A DNA stretch of 64,000 bases, taken from the NCBI RefSeq assembly GCF_014647235.1, contig NZ_BMOU01000001.1, forward strand, positions 1,158,262-1,222,261. Direction: 5' to 3'. The position numbers and the translations under genes are program-made. Of this stretch, positions 35,027-44,005 are shown in pieces (position 1 is the stretch's first letter; every line of letters begins with the position of its first letter). The notes under the pieces are model-generated. The model was given only the letters and a program-made list of their open reading frames with translations. It had not been told where the DNA came from and did no database searches. Origin of the DNA: Haloarcula pellucida. GTDB taxonomy: Archaea > Halobacteriota > Halobacteria > Halobacteriales > Haloarculaceae.

Positions 35027-36363
35027 TCTCGCGTCTGTACTCGCATCGACATCTCCTGACGCGGGTGGGCGGTCAGCGACGGCATGAGTTCGAGCGGCGT
35101 CTCGCCCGTGAAGTCGAGGCGGTACTGCTTGGCCGTCGTGGCGACGATGAGTTGGGCCTCCAGCATCGCGAGGTGCTTGCCGATGCAGTGGCGCGGACCA
35201 CCGCCGAACGGGAAGTACGCGAACCGGGGTCGTTCGGTCGCCCGTTCGGGCTTCCAGCGTTCCGGGTCGAACGTCCCCGGGTCGTCGTAGAACCGGGCGG
35301 AGCGGTGGACACCCCACTGCGGGAGCATCAGCGTCGTCCCCGCCTCGACGGGGTACGCCGACAGTTCGACGTCCTCGGTCGGTTCCCGGAAGATGGTGTA
35401 CACCGGCGGGTACAGGCGCATCGCCTCCTGAACGACCCACTCCAGATAGTCGAGTTCGCGGACGTGGTCCATCTCCGGCCGCTCGTCGCCGACCACCTCG
35501 TCCAGTTCCTCGTGGACTTTGCGTTCGGCCTCGGGGTTCTCCGAGAGCAGGAACCACACGTAGGTGAGCGTCAGCGCCGTCGTGTCGTGGCCCGCAAGCA
35601 GCATCGTCATCATCTCGTCGCGCAACTGCTCGGGCGACTGCTCGCCGTCGTCGCGGGCACGGAGGAGGACCGACAGGAAGTCCATCGGGCCGTCCTCGTC
35701 CGTCCCCACCGAACCCTCGCGGACCTCGATGATGTCGTCCAACACCGCATCGAGCGTCTCGACGGCGCTGTCGAACGCCGCGTCGTCCGGCATCGGCAGC
35801 CACTCCGGTGCGGCAAAGCGGAGCGGGTCGGGTTCGAAGCGCTGTCCCAGCGGTATCAGTTGCTCCTCGATGGTCTGCACTCGCTGTTCGGACAGTTCGA
35901 CCCCCATCATCAAATCGAGGATGACGTCGAGCGTCGTCCGCGTCATCGCCTGTTCGACGTCGACGACGTCCCCCTCCTGCCAGTCTGCGATGCGGTCCTG
36001 TGCGTGACCGGTGATGCGGTCGGCCATCCCCGAGAGCCGTGCCATCGAGAACGCGGGGTTGGCCAGTCGCCGCTGTCGCTCCCACGTCTCGCCCTCGCTC
36101 AACAGGAGGCCCTCGCCCAGCAAGTCACCGAGCGCGTCCCCCTGAAAGTCGGGCTTGCGGAACCGGTCGCTCTCCGAGACCAGCACTCGTTCGATGGCCG
36201 CCGGGTCACACAGCATGACGGTGTCCATCGGCCCCATGTCGAAGCGAGCGACGTCACCGTAGGCGCTCTCCAGCGTCGAGATGAACCGGAACGGGTCGTC
36301 GGCGTACGTCCTGCTACTGCCGAACAGCGGTTCGCCTTTCGGTCCGGGCGGCGTCTCTGCCAT
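35023..36363 (-). CDS. Cytochrome P450
   Basis: A 446-residue haem monooxygenase. The haem ligand is Cys393 in FGGGPRHCIGKHLAM. The oxygen-activation I-helix reads AGHDTTALTL, and the ExxR pair is EAMR, with the PERF-like FDPERW. It has no membrane anchor, so it is probably soluble; no reductase or ferredoxin gene adjoins it. The substrate cannot be told from sequence. It sits between rps2 and mevalonate kinase, a place usually without it in a tight conserved neighbourhood. Confidence 0.93.
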   Translation of the reverse strand: MAETPPGPKGEPLFGSSRTYADDPFRFISTLESAYGDVARFDMGPMDTVMLCDPAAIERVLVSESDRFRKPDFQGDALGDLLGEGLLLSEGETWERQRRLANPAFSMARLSGMADRITGHAQDRIADWQEGDVVDVEQAMTRTTLDVILDLMMGVELSEQRVQTIEEQLIPLGQRFEPDPLRFAAPEWLPMPDDAAFDSAVETLDAVLDDIIEVREGSVGTDEDGPMDFLSVLLRARDDGEQSPEQLRDEMMTMLLAGHDTTALTLTYVWFLLSENPEAERKVHEELDEVVGDERPEMDHVRELDYLEWVVQEAMRLYPPVYTIFREPTEDVELSAYPVEAGTTLMLPQWGVHRSARFYDDPGTFDPERWKPERATERPRFAYFPFGGGPRHCIGKHLAMLEAQLIVATTAKQYRLDFTGETPLELMPSLTAHPRQEMSMRVQTRD

Positions 36364-36431
36364 CGATCGAAGTTAGGACTGGACACGTTTGAATCGCATG
36401 CCAAATCGCCCGGTTACGGGCCGAAGGCGGG

Positions 36432-36812
36432 TCAGAGCCAGCGGCCGGGGTCTAGCTGCCACTCCGTATGTCGCGCCGCCCAGACGCCGCCAAGGCCACC
36501 GAGTGCGCTCAGTCCGACCGTGTACGCGAGAAAGAACGCGAACACGAGCGCGAGAAAGAGTTCGTACGCCGGCGAGGACGGGTGGATACCGAATCCGATC
36601 GCCCCGGCGATGGACAGCGCCGGGACGAACAGCACCAGCAACGGCACCATCGCGCCGACGCCCGCAAGCAGCCCCAGCCACAGCCCACTCGCGTAATCGC
36701 TGCCGTGTCTGTTGGCGGCGACAGCCCCACCGATGACCGACGAGAACGGGACGAACGAGAGTGCGACTGTCACCAACGCACCCCAGCCGGCGTCGACGAG
36801 CGTCTCACGCAT
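36432..36812 (-). CDS. DUF5518-type small membrane protein
   Basis: A 126-residue protein with four hydrophobic segments and a Gly-rich end (GLSALGGLGGVWAARH). It is a paralogue of the next upstream protein: both have an FxPxxxxxGGAxA core and a VGLSALGG end. These fit the haloarchaeal DUF5518 family of unknown function. I chose ATG 36812; 54 nt separate the two genes, so they may be cotranscribed. Confidence 0.7.
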   Translation of the reverse strand: MRETLVDAGWGALVTVALSFVPFSSVIGGAVAANRHGSDYASGLWLGLLAGVGAMVPLLVLFVPALSIAGAIGFGIHPSSPAYELFLALVFAFFLAYTVGLSALGGLGGVWAARHTEWQLDPGRWL

Positions 36813-36866
36813 CTCGTCTGTGTCTGTCGACAGCCGGTGTAATATAGCTGGCCACACCGTCGCCGG

Positions 36867-37241
36867 TCAGTTTCCGAGGTCGGTGTCGTACTTCACGTAG
36901 TTGCCCAACCACCCGCCGAGCGCGCTCAGACCGACGACGTAGACGGCGGCGAACACCGCCGCGCCGACGAGGAAGACGACACCGACCGCCCCCAGATGCA
37001 TCGGCATCCCGCCGAGCAGGAATCCGAGGAAGACCAGTCCCACGAAGGCGAACACGACCAGCGTGAACACGAGGCCGATGGCCCCGGAGATCGCGCCGAC
37101 TCGGAGACCGTCGTCTCGGTCACCACCTTCCAGATAGCCGGCGAGTGCGCCGCCGAACACCGGTGCGAAGGGGAAACCACTCAGGATAGCTGTCGCGACA
37201 GCCCCGATAACCGCGTTGAGGAGGGTATCTTGTTCTGCCAT
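36867..37241 (-). CDS. DUF5518-type small membrane protein (paralogue)
   Basis: A 124-residue protein with an N-terminal polar stretch, four hydrophobic segments and the ending VGLSALGGWLGNYVKYD. It is similar to the product at 36432-36812 over most of its length. ATG 37241 (MAEQDTLLN) is chosen over a longer frame. It lies 107 nt downstream of rps2. Function unknown. Confidence 0.7.
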   Translation of the reverse strand: MAEQDTLLNAVIGAVATAILSGFPFAPVFGGALAGYLEGGDRDDGLRVGAISGAIGLVFTLVVFAFVGLVFLGFLLGGMPMHLGAVGVVFLVGAAVFAAVYVVGLSALGGWLGNYVKYDTDLGN

Positions 37242-37348
37242 CGACGACCGGTACTCGGGGGGCTGTCCTATGTCTTGTGCCGTAGCGACGCCTATCGTCG
37301 CCACTGTCGCGCCGTGTAGAGAGAAAGTGAAGGTATCGAACGCCTGCG

Positions 37349-38134
37349 TTAGAGTTCGGACTCGAAGTCCTCGAGACCGTAGGACGGTTCGGCACCGCGG
37401 CGGTCGAGCGTCTCGTTGGCCAGCAGCCAGTAGACGACCGACAGCGCCTTTCGCCCCTTGTTGTTCGTCGGGACGACCAGGTCGACGTTCGACGTGGTGT
37501 TGTTGGAGTCACACATCGCGATGACCGGGATGCCGACCGTGATGGCCTCCTTGACGGCCTGTGAGTCACCGATCGGGTCGGTGACGACCACGACGTCCGG
37601 TTCGATGTAGCCGTCGTAGTCCGGGTTCGTCAGCGTGCCGGGGATGAACCGGCCCGTGCGAGCGCGGGCGCCGACGGCGTCGGCGAACTTCTCGGCCGGG
37701 AACCGACCGTACTGGCGCGAGGACGCCACGAGAATCTGCTCGGGGTCGTAGTTGGCCAGGAAGTCCGCGGCGGTGCGGATGCGGCTGTCCGTCATCGAGA
37801 CGTCCAGCACGTAGAGCCCGTCGTCACGGACGCGGTGGATGAACCGCTCCATGTCCTGGGTCTTCTGCTGGGTCCCGATGTGGACACCGGCGCCGAGGTA
37901 GTCCTCGACGGGGATGAGGAGGTCGGCCTCGGACTGCTCGTCGGGCATGACGTCCTCGTCGAGCTGAGGTCCGGCGTCTTCCTCGTCCTCGGTTGTCTCT
38001 GCCTCGGCCTCCTCGGCGTCGGCGGGCTGTTCGGCTGCCGTCTCGGCCTCTGCGTCGACCGCTTCGTCGTCCTCCTCGGACGGGTCGAAGTCGGACTCGG
38101 ACGCGTCGAGACCCTCTTTTTCGTTGCCGCTCAT
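37349..38134 (-). CDS. rps2: 30S ribosomal protein uS2
   Basis: A small-subunit protein of 261 residues. An acidic N-terminal extension of about 68 residues comes before the family core, which starts [48 protein letters not shown] and [15 protein letters not shown] are family marks. The ATG overlaps the enolase stop by 4 nt. It is the last gene of the tRNA-Leu...S2 operon. Confidence 0.96.
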   Translation of the reverse strand: MSGNEKEGLDASESDFDPSEEDDEAVDAEAETAAEQPADAEEAEAETTEDEEDAGPQLDEDVMPDEQSEADLLIPVEDYLGAGVHIGTQQKTQDMERFIHRVRDDGLYVLDVSMTDSRIRTAADFLANYDPEQILVASSRQYGRFPAEKFADAVGARARTGRFIPGTLTNPDYDGYIEPDVVVVTDPIGDSQAVKEAITVGIPVIAMCDSNNTTSNVDLVVPTNNKGRKALSVVYWLLANETLDRRGAEPSYGLEDFESEL

Positions 38135-39336
38135 ACTGCGTTGTCCTCGATACGGATGAGTTCGTTCAGCTTGGCTGTGCGCTCGCCACCGACCGCGCCC
38201 GTCTTGATGAACGGCGCGCTGGTCGCCACGGCGAGGTGTGCAATCGTGGTGTCCTCGGTCTCGCCGCTCCGGTGGGAGACGACGGATTCGTAGCCGTTTC
38301 GGGTCGCGAGTTCGATGGCGTCCACCGCGTCCGTGAGCGTCCCGATCTGGTTGGGCTTGATGAGGATGGAGTTGCCCGCACCGGCGCTGATACCGGCCTC
38401 CAGTCGCTCGACGTTCGTGACGAACAGGTCGTCACCGCAGACGAGCGTCTGATCGCCGACGCGGTCGGTCAGGTCGGCGAAGGCCTCGTAGTCGTTCTCG
38501 TCGAGTGGGTCCTCGACGTAGACGAGGTCGTACGCCTCGACTTTCTCGGCGATGTAGTCGATCTGTTCGTCGGTCGACTTCACGCCGTCGTCGTAGACGT
38601 AGCCGCCCTCGTCCTCGTCGTACAGTTCGGCACCAGCGACGTCGAGGCCGAACGCGATAGCGAAGCCGAAGTCGTCGGCCACCGTCTCGACGGCCTCGTC
38701 CATGATCTCGAACGCTTCGTCGTCCGAGATCGAGGGTGCCCAGGCGCCCTCGTCGCCCTTACCCGCTGGCAGGTCGCGGTCGGCCAGGATGTCGTGGACC
38801 TCCTGATGGACCGCGGCGTTGGCGAAGACGGCCTCCTCGACGCTCGGCGCGCCGACGGGGGCCGCGAGGAATTCCTGAATGTTGGTGGCGTCCGCGGCAT
38901 GTTCGCCGCCGCCGATGATGTTACCCAGCGGCGTCGGGTACTCGTTGCCACGGAAGGTGCCGCCGAGGTGCTGGAACAGCGGTGCGCCCAGCACGTCGGC
39001 ACCGGCCTTCGCGGCCGCCATCGAGATGGCGACGGCGGAGTTGGCACCGATACCGGAGAAGTCGTCCGTGCCGTCGGCGGCGTGGAGCGCCGCGTCGACG
39101 TCACGTTGGTTCCCGGCGTGGACTTCACCGATGAGGCGCGGAAGCGCGTCGTCGCGAGCGTTCGCGATTGCTTCCTGAGCCGGCAGTTCGATCGCCTCGT
39201 ACTCGCCGGTGCTTGCGCCGCTCGGTGCCTTGCCGCGACCGAAGCCCCCACTCTCCGTGAGGACGTCGGCTTCCACGGTCGCGTTTCCACGCGAGTCGAG
39301 GACGCGGCGGAGTCGTACGTCGGTAATTAGCGTCAT
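38131..39336 (-). CDS. eno: Enolase
   Basis: Interconverts 2-phosphoglycerate and phosphoenolpyruvate in glycolysis and gluconeogenesis. The 401-residue protein has the N-terminal [16 protein letters not shown], the [13 protein letters not shown] loop, the metal-binding residues in [11 protein letters not shown] and CGDDLFVTN, and the closing [18 protein letters not shown]. It overlaps rps2 and rpoK by 4 nt each (ATGA), so the genes are coupled. Enolase inside this ribosomal operon is a known haloarchaeal arrangement. Confidence 0.97.
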   Translation of the reverse strand: MTLITDVRLRRVLDSRGNATVEADVLTESGGFGRGKAPSGASTGEYEAIELPAQEAIANARDDALPRLIGEVHAGNQRDVDAALHAADGTDDFSGIGANSAVAISMAAAKAGADVLGAPLFQHLGGTFRGNEYPTPLGNIIGGGEHAADATNIQEFLAAPVGAPSVEEAVFANAAVHQEVHDILADRDLPAGKGDEGAWAPSISDDEAFEIMDEAVETVADDFGFAIAFGLDVAGAELYDEDEGGYVYDDGVKSTDEQIDYIAEKVEAYDLVYVEDPLDENDYEAFADLTDRVGDQTLVCGDDLFVTNVERLEAGISAGAGNSILIKPNQIGTLTDAVDAIELATRNGYESVVSHRSGETEDTTIAHLAVATSAPFIKTGAVGGERTAKLNELIRIEDNAV

Positions 39337-39512
39337 TTGTGGTCACCTCGCTTGACTGTGAACGGCAACACGCCAGCGTCGTACTCCTCGGCCGCGATGA
39401 GGATGGGCTGGGTGTGCTCCGTCTCGATGAGCACGGGTGCGCCGTGGGCCAACTGCAGCGCTCGCGCGCCGAGTTTGCGGGCCTTCTCGTATCGGCTCTC
39501 CTGTGCGTTCAT
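39333..39512 (-). CDS. rpoK: RNA polymerase subunit K (Rpo6)
   Basis: A 59-residue omega-like subunit of archaeal RNA polymerase. It has the conserved [17 protein letters not shown] near the start and [12 protein letters not shown] near the middle. It overlaps both rpoN (ATGA at the start) and enolase (ATGA at the end). Length fits the family. Confidence 0.96.
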   Translation of the reverse strand: MNAQESRYEKARKLGARALQLAHGAPVLIETEHTQPILIAAEEYDAGVLPFTVKRGDHK

Positions 39513-39706
39513 TGGTAGGGCGCGACGATGTCGACGAGGTCTTTGTGCGAGACGAGCATTCGGCGACAGCAGTGCCGCTCGACGCCGAGTTCGTCGAGGA
39601 CCATTTCGGGGTCCTCTGGCTCTTCGGCTTCGCGGGTGCGGGCCTTGAACTCCTCCCAGTGCTCGCCGACGACGTTACCACAGGTGAAACACCGGACCGG
39701 TACCAT
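39509..39706 (-). CDS. rpoN: RNA polymerase subunit N (Rpo10)
   Basis: A 65-residue zinc-binding subunit of archaeal RNA polymerase, related to eukaryotic Rpb10. It starts [16 protein letters not shown] (CFTCG) and ends with a second cysteine pair HCCRRMLV. Two ATGs stand in tandem at 39709 and 39706; I use the second. It lies 15 nt after S9 and overlaps rpoK by 4 nt. Confidence 0.97.
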   Translation of the reverse strand: MVPVRCFTCGNVVGEHWEEFKARTREAEEPEDPEMVLDELGVERHCCRRMLVSHKDLVDIVAPYQ

Positions 39707-39721
39707 CATATCTGAATCACC

Positions 39722-40120
39722 TCAGCGGTAGGACTTCTGGTAGCGGGCCCGAGCGCCGGGGCCGCCCCACTTCTTGGGTTCGGACTGGCGAACGTCGTTG
39801 ACCAGCAGCGAGCGGTCGAACTCCATGAACGCGTCACGGAGTTCCGCGTCGTTCGTGAAGTCGACGAGTCCGCGAGCGATGGCGGTTCGGGCGGCGTCTG
39901 CCTGCCCCATGACACCGCCACCTTCGACGGACACGTCGACGTCGACGTCGTCACGGAGGTCGTCCTCCGCGATGCGGAACGGCTCCAGCATCTTCAGCTG
40001 TGCCAGTTCCGGGTCGACCAGTTCGACGGGCTGGGAGTCGATACGCACGCGTCCCTCGCCCTCGCGAATCGTCGCGCGGGCGACGGCAGTCTTCTTCTTG
40101 CCAGACGTGTTCGTTACCAT
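39722..40120 (-). CDS. rps9: 30S ribosomal protein uS9
   Basis: A 132-residue small-subunit protein with [19 protein letters not shown] in the middle and the conserved basic end [17 protein letters not shown] that reaches toward the P-site tRNA. It overlaps L13 by 7 nt, so translation is coupled. Confidence 0.97.
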   Translation of the reverse strand: MVTNTSGKKKTAVARATIREGEGRVRIDSQPVELVDPELAQLKMLEPFRIAEDDLRDDVDVDVSVEGGGVMGQADAARTAIARGLVDFTNDAELRDAFMEFDRSLLVNDVRQSEPKKWGGPGARARYQKSYR

Positions 40121-40551
40121 GTCTTGTTCGCTCCGAGTGCCTCGCTCACGTCGCCGAGCGAGACGAACTTGATGTTCGACAGTCGGTCCAGCGAGGTCCC
40201 TTCGAGGACGTCGCCGTCCTCGTCGTGTGGGTTCCCGACGTACACGCGGACGTTCTCGAATGCCTCGCGGCCGCGCTGCTTCTTGTGGGGCAGCATACCG
40301 CGAATGGCGCGCTTGAAGATACCGTCCGGGCGCTTGGGGTAGAAGTACGCGTTGTCGTCACCGATGTCGATGCGCTTCTTGTACTTCTCTACGATCTGCT
40401 CTTCGCGGCCGGTGATGACTGCGCGTTCGGCGTTGACGACGGCGACGGTCTGTCCGTCGAGGGCCTCCTCGGCCACCGCGGACGCGACACGGCCCATGAT
40501 ACAGTCACGGGCGTCGACGACGACGTCGGCGTCGAATTCGGCGAGGCTCAT
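40114..40551 (-). CDS. rpl13: 50S ribosomal protein uL13
   Basis: A 145-residue large-subunit protein. It has [19 protein letters not shown] near the start and the family core [20 protein letters not shown]. It overlaps L18e by 4 nt (ATGA) and S9 by 7 nt. Confidence 0.97.
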   Translation of the reverse strand: MSLAEFDADVVVDARDCIMGRVASAVAEEALDGQTVAVVNAERAVITGREEQIVEKYKKRIDIGDDNAYFYPKRPDGIFKRAIRGMLPHKKQRGREAFENVRVYVGNPHDEDGDVLEGTSLDRLSNIKFVSLGDVSEALGANKTW

Positions 40552-40898
40552 CGGATCACCCGCACGTGGGAGCCTTCGGGGTTGTTTTCAATTGCCTGTT
40601 CGAGCGATATAGCCTCTCCGACCTGTTCGATCTTCTTCTCGGCGGTTCCGGAGAAGTCGACTGCGGCGACGGTGATGTCCTTCTGCAGGACACCGGAGCC
40701 GAGTACCTTGCCCGGCACAACGACGGTCTCGTCTTCCTGTGCGTACCGTTCGATACGGCCCAGGTTGACTTCCGCGTGTGTGCGCCGTGGCTTCTCGAGG
40801 CGCTCGGCGACGTCGCCCCAGACGTTGCCACCCGCAGAGCGGGCGGCCGACTTCAGGTCGGCGATGAGACTACTGAGTCTCGGGTTCGTCTTGCTCAT
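40548..40898 (-). CDS. rpl18e: 50S ribosomal protein eL18
   Basis: A 116-residue large-subunit protein with [19 protein letters not shown] at the start and a [12 protein letters not shown] segment. It is the first protein gene after tRNA-Leu, 24 nt downstream, so it is cotranscribed with the tRNA. A strong Shine-Dalgarno (AAAGGAGGA on the minus strand, about 40904-40912) precedes it, showing translation from an internal site after tRNA processing. Confidence 0.97.
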   Translation of the reverse strand: MSKTNPRLSSLIADLKSAARSAGGNVWGDVAERLEKPRRTHAEVNLGRIERYAQEDETVVVPGKVLGSGVLQKDITVAAVDFSGTAEKKIEQVGEAISLEQAIENNPEGSHVRVIR

Positions 40899-40922
40899 AG
40901 AGTTCCTCCTTTGTAGGAAAAG

Positions 40923-41007
40923 TGCAGGGAGCAGGATTTGAACCTGCGGACCCCTACGGGACAGCGCCCTGAACGCTGCGCCGTTGGCCAGACTTGGCTA
41001 TCCCTGC
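40923..41007 (-). tRNA. tRNA-Leu (anticodon CAG)
   Basis: An 85-nt cloverleaf with a long variable arm. The acceptor is gcaggga/tccctgc with discriminator A. The anticodon stem cagcg/cgctg encloses ttCAGgg, and the T arm is gcagg-ttcaaat-cctgc. It reads CUG. It leads the L18e-L13-S9-RpoN-RpoK-enolase-S2 operon, as in the S9 operon described in Haloarcula marismortui. Confidence 0.96.
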
Positions 41008-41033
41008 TTGCATTCATGCGTTTTGCGTGCCCC

Positions 41034-41042
41034 GTAAAAACC
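41034..41042 (-). promoter_or_regulatory. TATA box for tRNA-Leu and the S9 operon
   Basis: On the minus strand it reads GGTTTTTAC, 27-35 nt before the tRNA 5' end. The 103-nt gap to rpoD therefore holds a separate promoter for the tRNA-led operon. Confidence 0.65.
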
Positions 41043-41110
41043 CCTTCGGTCCTCGCGCTCGGGGGGCGGGCGGTCATCGGCGTCGAAAGGGTGTTTCGGG
41101 GCATGTGGCG

Positions 41111-41890
41111 TTACAGTTGGACTGCGTCTTTCAGTTCGGTCGCGCGGTCACGCAGCGTCTCGACCGCGCGCAGGACCAGTTCGTCGGTGGTGAACGAGCC
41201 GTCGGTCTCGACGTGGAACACGAAGGCGTTCTCGACGTCGGTGACCTCGACCTCCTTGCCCGGATAGCGCTGGGAGAGGTCGTTGCCGAAGTCGTCGGTC
41301 GGCACGAGGTCGCCGTCCGTCGCGTCGACGGCGGCGTGTTCGGCCGCACCCTCCTCGATGACGCCGCGGAGGATGTTGGGCTCGTCGTCCTCGAACTCGC
41401 TCTTCTCGCCGACGACTTCGACACGCTGGAGGTGTCGGTAGCCGACGGCCACGCCGCCCTGATGTTTGGCGTGTTCTTTCCCCGTATCGAGGACGGCGTC
41501 GGCCTCGACTTCGAGGCGCTGGCCGTCCTTGAGGTCGATGATGGGGACGTTGTCGTCGGCCGGTTTCACCAGCCCGTCACTGGAGACGAGGTCGCTGGAG
41601 TAGGCCGTCGCCGGCCCGTCCACGGAGAGCGACAGCGTCACCTCGTCACCGATCTCGAAGTCGTCGAGGTCGGTGGTGAGCGGGACCAGCCCCAGTCGGA
41701 GGCCGATCTGCTCGTTGAACATCACGCTGGTGTTCTCGATGACGCGGACCGTATCGATACTGAACGTGGGCACGTCGGCGATCATCGCCCGGCGGATGCC
41801 GTTGGCGAACGCCGGCGTGATGCCCCGAATCAGTACGAGCGACTCCCGCTCGCCGCGTTCGACGAACTCAACCTCGTAGTCCTGTGTCAT
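41111..41890 (-). CDS. rpoD: RNA polymerase subunit D (Rpo3)
   Basis: A 259-residue alpha-like assembly subunit of archaeal RNA polymerase. It has the start [25 protein letters not shown] and [16 protein letters not shown]. The middle domain has no cysteines of the kind that hold an Fe-S cluster in some archaeal homologues. It lies 3 nt after S11, in the S13-S4-S11-RpoD operon. Confidence 0.96.
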   Translation of the reverse strand: MTQDYEVEFVERGERESLVLIRGITPAFANGIRRAMIADVPTFSIDTVRVIENTSVMFNEQIGLRLGLVPLTTDLDDFEIGDEVTLSLSVDGPATAYSSDLVSSDGLVKPADDNVPIIDLKDGQRLEVEADAVLDTGKEHAKHQGGVAVGYRHLQRVEVVGEKSEFEDDEPNILRGVIEEGAAEHAAVDATDGDLVPTDDFGNDLSQRYPGKEVEVTDVENAFVFHVETDGSFTTDELVLRAVETLRDRATELKDAVQL

Positions 41891-41893
41891 GGG

Positions 41894-42286
41894 TTAGAAT
41901 CCGGAGTTTTTCGGTGCGCGAGTGCCGTCGTGCGGCGTCGGCGTGACGTCCTCGATGCGACCGATTTCGAGGCCGGCACGGGCCAGCGCTCGGATGGTCG
42001 CCTGCGCGCCCGGACCGGGGGAGGTCTGCTGGTTCCCACCGGGGCCGCGGACGCGAACGTCGACGCCTTCGACGCCGCGGTCGAGGGCCTTCTCGGCGAC
42101 GACTTCGGCCATCTGCATGGCGGCGTACGGCGACGCCTCGTCGCGGTTCTGCTTGACGACCGTCCCGCCGGAGCTCTTTGCGAGCGTCTCCGCGCCGGTC
42201 TGGTCGGTGATAGTGATGATGGTGTTGTTGAACGATGCGTGGACGTGTGCGACGCCCCAGATGCCGTCGTTTTCTGCTTCGCTCAT
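41894..42286 (-). CDS. rps11: 30S ribosomal protein uS11
   Basis: A 130-residue small-subunit protein. It has [25 protein letters not shown] and the closing [15 protein letters not shown]. It overlaps S4 by 4 nt (ATGA). Confidence 0.97.
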   Translation of the reverse strand: MSEAENDGIWGVAHVHASFNNTIITITDQTGAETLAKSSGGTVVKQNRDEASPYAAMQMAEVVAEKALDRGVEGVDVRVRGPGGNQQTSPGPGAQATIRALARAGLEIGRIEDVTPTPHDGTRAPKNSGF

Positions 42287-42795
42287 TCTTGTGCCTCCGC
42301 GCGCTCAGGGTGCAGTTCGTCCGCAAGCGAGCTGTTCTCGTCGAAGCCGACGGTGTCCTCGACGGCGACTTCGACCTTCATCGACGGGCGCGTGACGCGC
42401 TGGCCGCCCAGCACGATGTGGCCGTGGACGATGAACTGACGGGCCTGCTCGGGCGTGTTCGCGTAGCCCTTGCGGTAGACGACGGTCTGGAGTCGGCGTT
42501 CGAGGACGTCGGTGACGGCGAGCGACAGGACGTCGTCGAGCGTGTCCTGCTCGCTGAGGATACCGTAGCGCTTCAGGCGGGCGAGGAACTCGTCGGCCTC
42601 GTCCGTCTGGGTGGTCTGGCCGAGCAGTTTCCGGGCCTCGCGGCGGTAGCCACGAAGCTCGGACTGGGCACGCCAGAGTTCCTCTTTGTTCTTCAGACCG
42701 TAGCGTCCCAGCAGATTGCTCTCGTCGGCGATTCGCTCGCCCTGGAACGGGTGGTTCGGCGTCTCGTAGAACTTGGTGTTGGAGCCGAGTGCCAT
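42283..42795 (-). CDS. rps4: 30S ribosomal protein uS4
   Basis: A 170-residue small-subunit protein of the archaeal/S9e type with [25 protein letters not shown] and the S4 RNA-binding fold [30 protein letters not shown]. It overlaps S13 by 1 nt and S11 by 4 nt. Confidence 0.97.
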   Translation of the reverse strand: MALGSNTKFYETPNHPFQGERIADESNLLGRYGLKNKEELWRAQSELRGYRREARKLLGQTTQTDEADEFLARLKRYGILSEQDTLDDVLSLAVTDVLERRLQTVVYRKGYANTPEQARQFIVHGHIVLGGQRVTRPSMKVEVAVEDTVGFDENSSLADELHPERAEAQE

Positions 42796-43328
42796 TATTC
42801 GTCATCCTCCGCGGCGGCTTCCTCAGCCTGCTCTTCCTTGATCGCCTCGACGTTGACGCCGATGGTCCCCTCGGTACGACCGGTGGACTTCGTTCGCTGA
42901 CCGCGGACCTTCTGGCCGCGCTTGTGGCGGACGCCGCGGTAGGAGTCGATCATCTTCATTCGGTTGATGTCCTGCCGACGGGTGAGCTGGAGGTCGTTCC
43001 CGGTCTCGTGGGTGGTCTCACCGGTGAAGTAGTCCTTCTGGTGGTTGGTCATCCACTCGGGGACCTCGTCGGCGTAGTTCTCGACGGCCTCGACGACGGA
43101 GTCGATGACGTCGTCGTCGAGCTTCCCGAACACCGCGCGACGGTCTACATCAGCCTGCTGGGCGATGATGCGGGCGGCGCGGTGGCCGATGCCGTTCAGT
43201 TCTGTCAGTGCTCGCTCGACGGACTTGGTACCGTCGAGGTCGGTCTGTCCGATACGGACGAAATAGCGGATGTCCTCCTCTTCTTCGGCATCCGCGTCCT
43301 CGCCCGCGTTGGGGTCTTCTGCACTCAT
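42795..43328 (-). CDS. rps13: 30S ribosomal protein uS13
   Basis: A 177-residue small-subunit protein. An acidic N-terminal run is followed by [29 protein letters not shown] and the conserved [21 protein letters not shown], then an acidic end. ATG 43328 is 24 nt after the tRNA-Ser 3' end, so the tRNA heads this operon. The frame above it runs through the tRNA. Confidence 0.97.
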   Translation of the reverse strand: MSAEDPNAGEDADAEEEEDIRYFVRIGQTDLDGTKSVERALTELNGIGHRAARIIAQQADVDRRAVFGKLDDDVIDSVVEAVENYADEVPEWMTNHQKDYFTGETTHETGNDLQLTRRQDINRMKMIDSYRGVRHKRGQKVRGQRTKSTGRTEGTIGVNVEAIKEEQAEEAAAEDDE

Positions 43329-43351
43329 ATATGGGTAATCGGTTGGGTGAG

Positions 43352-43436
43352 CGTCGTGGCTGGGATTCGAACCCAGGAGGCTGTACGCCACAGAGTTAGC
43401 AACCCTGCGCCTTGGGCCAGGCTTGGCTACCACGAC
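43352..43436 (-). tRNA. tRNA-Ser (anticodon GCT)
   Basis: An 85-nt cloverleaf with a long variable arm. The acceptor is gtcgtgg/ccacgac with discriminator G. The anticodon stem caggg/ctctg encloses ttGCTaa, and the T arm is ctggg-ttcgaat-cccag. It reads AGC/AGU. It is followed after 23 nt by rps13 on the same strand. Confidence 0.96.
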
Positions 43437-43522
43437 ACGTGCTTCTGATACTCGCGCCCGCGGCACGCGGACTCGGGGGCGCGTCCCCCTACACGAGTCT
43501 GTCCCAAGCTATTCCGGGGTTG

Positions 43523-43530
43523 TATTTAAA
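43523..43530 (-). promoter_or_regulatory. TATA box for tRNA-Ser and the S13 operon
   Basis: The sequence tatttaaa (TTTAAATA on the minus strand) lies about 90 nt before the tRNA. Transcription should start near 43500, leaving a roughly 65-nt 5' leader ahead of the tRNA. Confidence 0.6.
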
Positions 43531-43631
43531 CGCAACGGAAGGCGCTCCCCCCGTGAGAACGGCGCATACGTGAGTATTCCCCACGGACGAGCGGCACAAC
43601 TGCTTCGGCGCTGGCGGCCGTACGACCCGAC

Positions 43632-43943
43632 GTGAAAACTCTCGCGCGTGCCGACGGCGGCACCACAGTCGACCCGACCGACAGCGAAGCCGTTCGGAGC
43701 CACCTCGAACGGTTCGCGGGCCCGAACCGCGTCACCGAGCGCGACGACGGCACGCTCACCGCGGAGTTCGGCGCCTCGACGTACGTCTCGGTCGGCCCCG
43801 AGGGCCGCGTGGCGACGGGGATGCCGCTGCACGCCTTCGACGCACCGGCCGACCGCCTCGTCTTCGACCACGACGCGGGGGAACTGCACGTCGAGGGCAG
43901 GTCGGACGGGGGGCAAGTCACGTACACGTTCCGGCGGCCCTGA
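43632..43943 (+). CDS. Small conserved-looking haloarchaeal protein, unknown
   Basis: A 103-residue soluble acidic protein. It opens with a GTG at 43632 (VKTLARADGG). Its core is beta-rich, with TLTAEFGASTYVSVGPEGRVATGMPLHAFDAPADRLVFDHDAGELHVEG. No motif is recognised. Codon use supports coding. It is transcribed away from the S13 operon and lies 62 nt before mrp. Confidence 0.65.
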   Translation: MKTLARADGGTTVDPTDSEAVRSHLERFAGPNRVTERDDGTLTAEFGASTYVSVGPEGRVATGMPLHAFDAPADRLVFDHDAGELHVEGRSDGGQVTYTFRRP

Positions 43944-44005
43944 CCGACGGCGGACGCCCGGTCCTGTCACAATCCTTATCGCACCTCCGGGGCCTACCCG
44001 GAGAC

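Noticed and set aside
35023-36363. A mobile element around the P450 gene
   Set aside because: No inverted terminal repeats, target duplications or recombinase were seen in 34035-37349.
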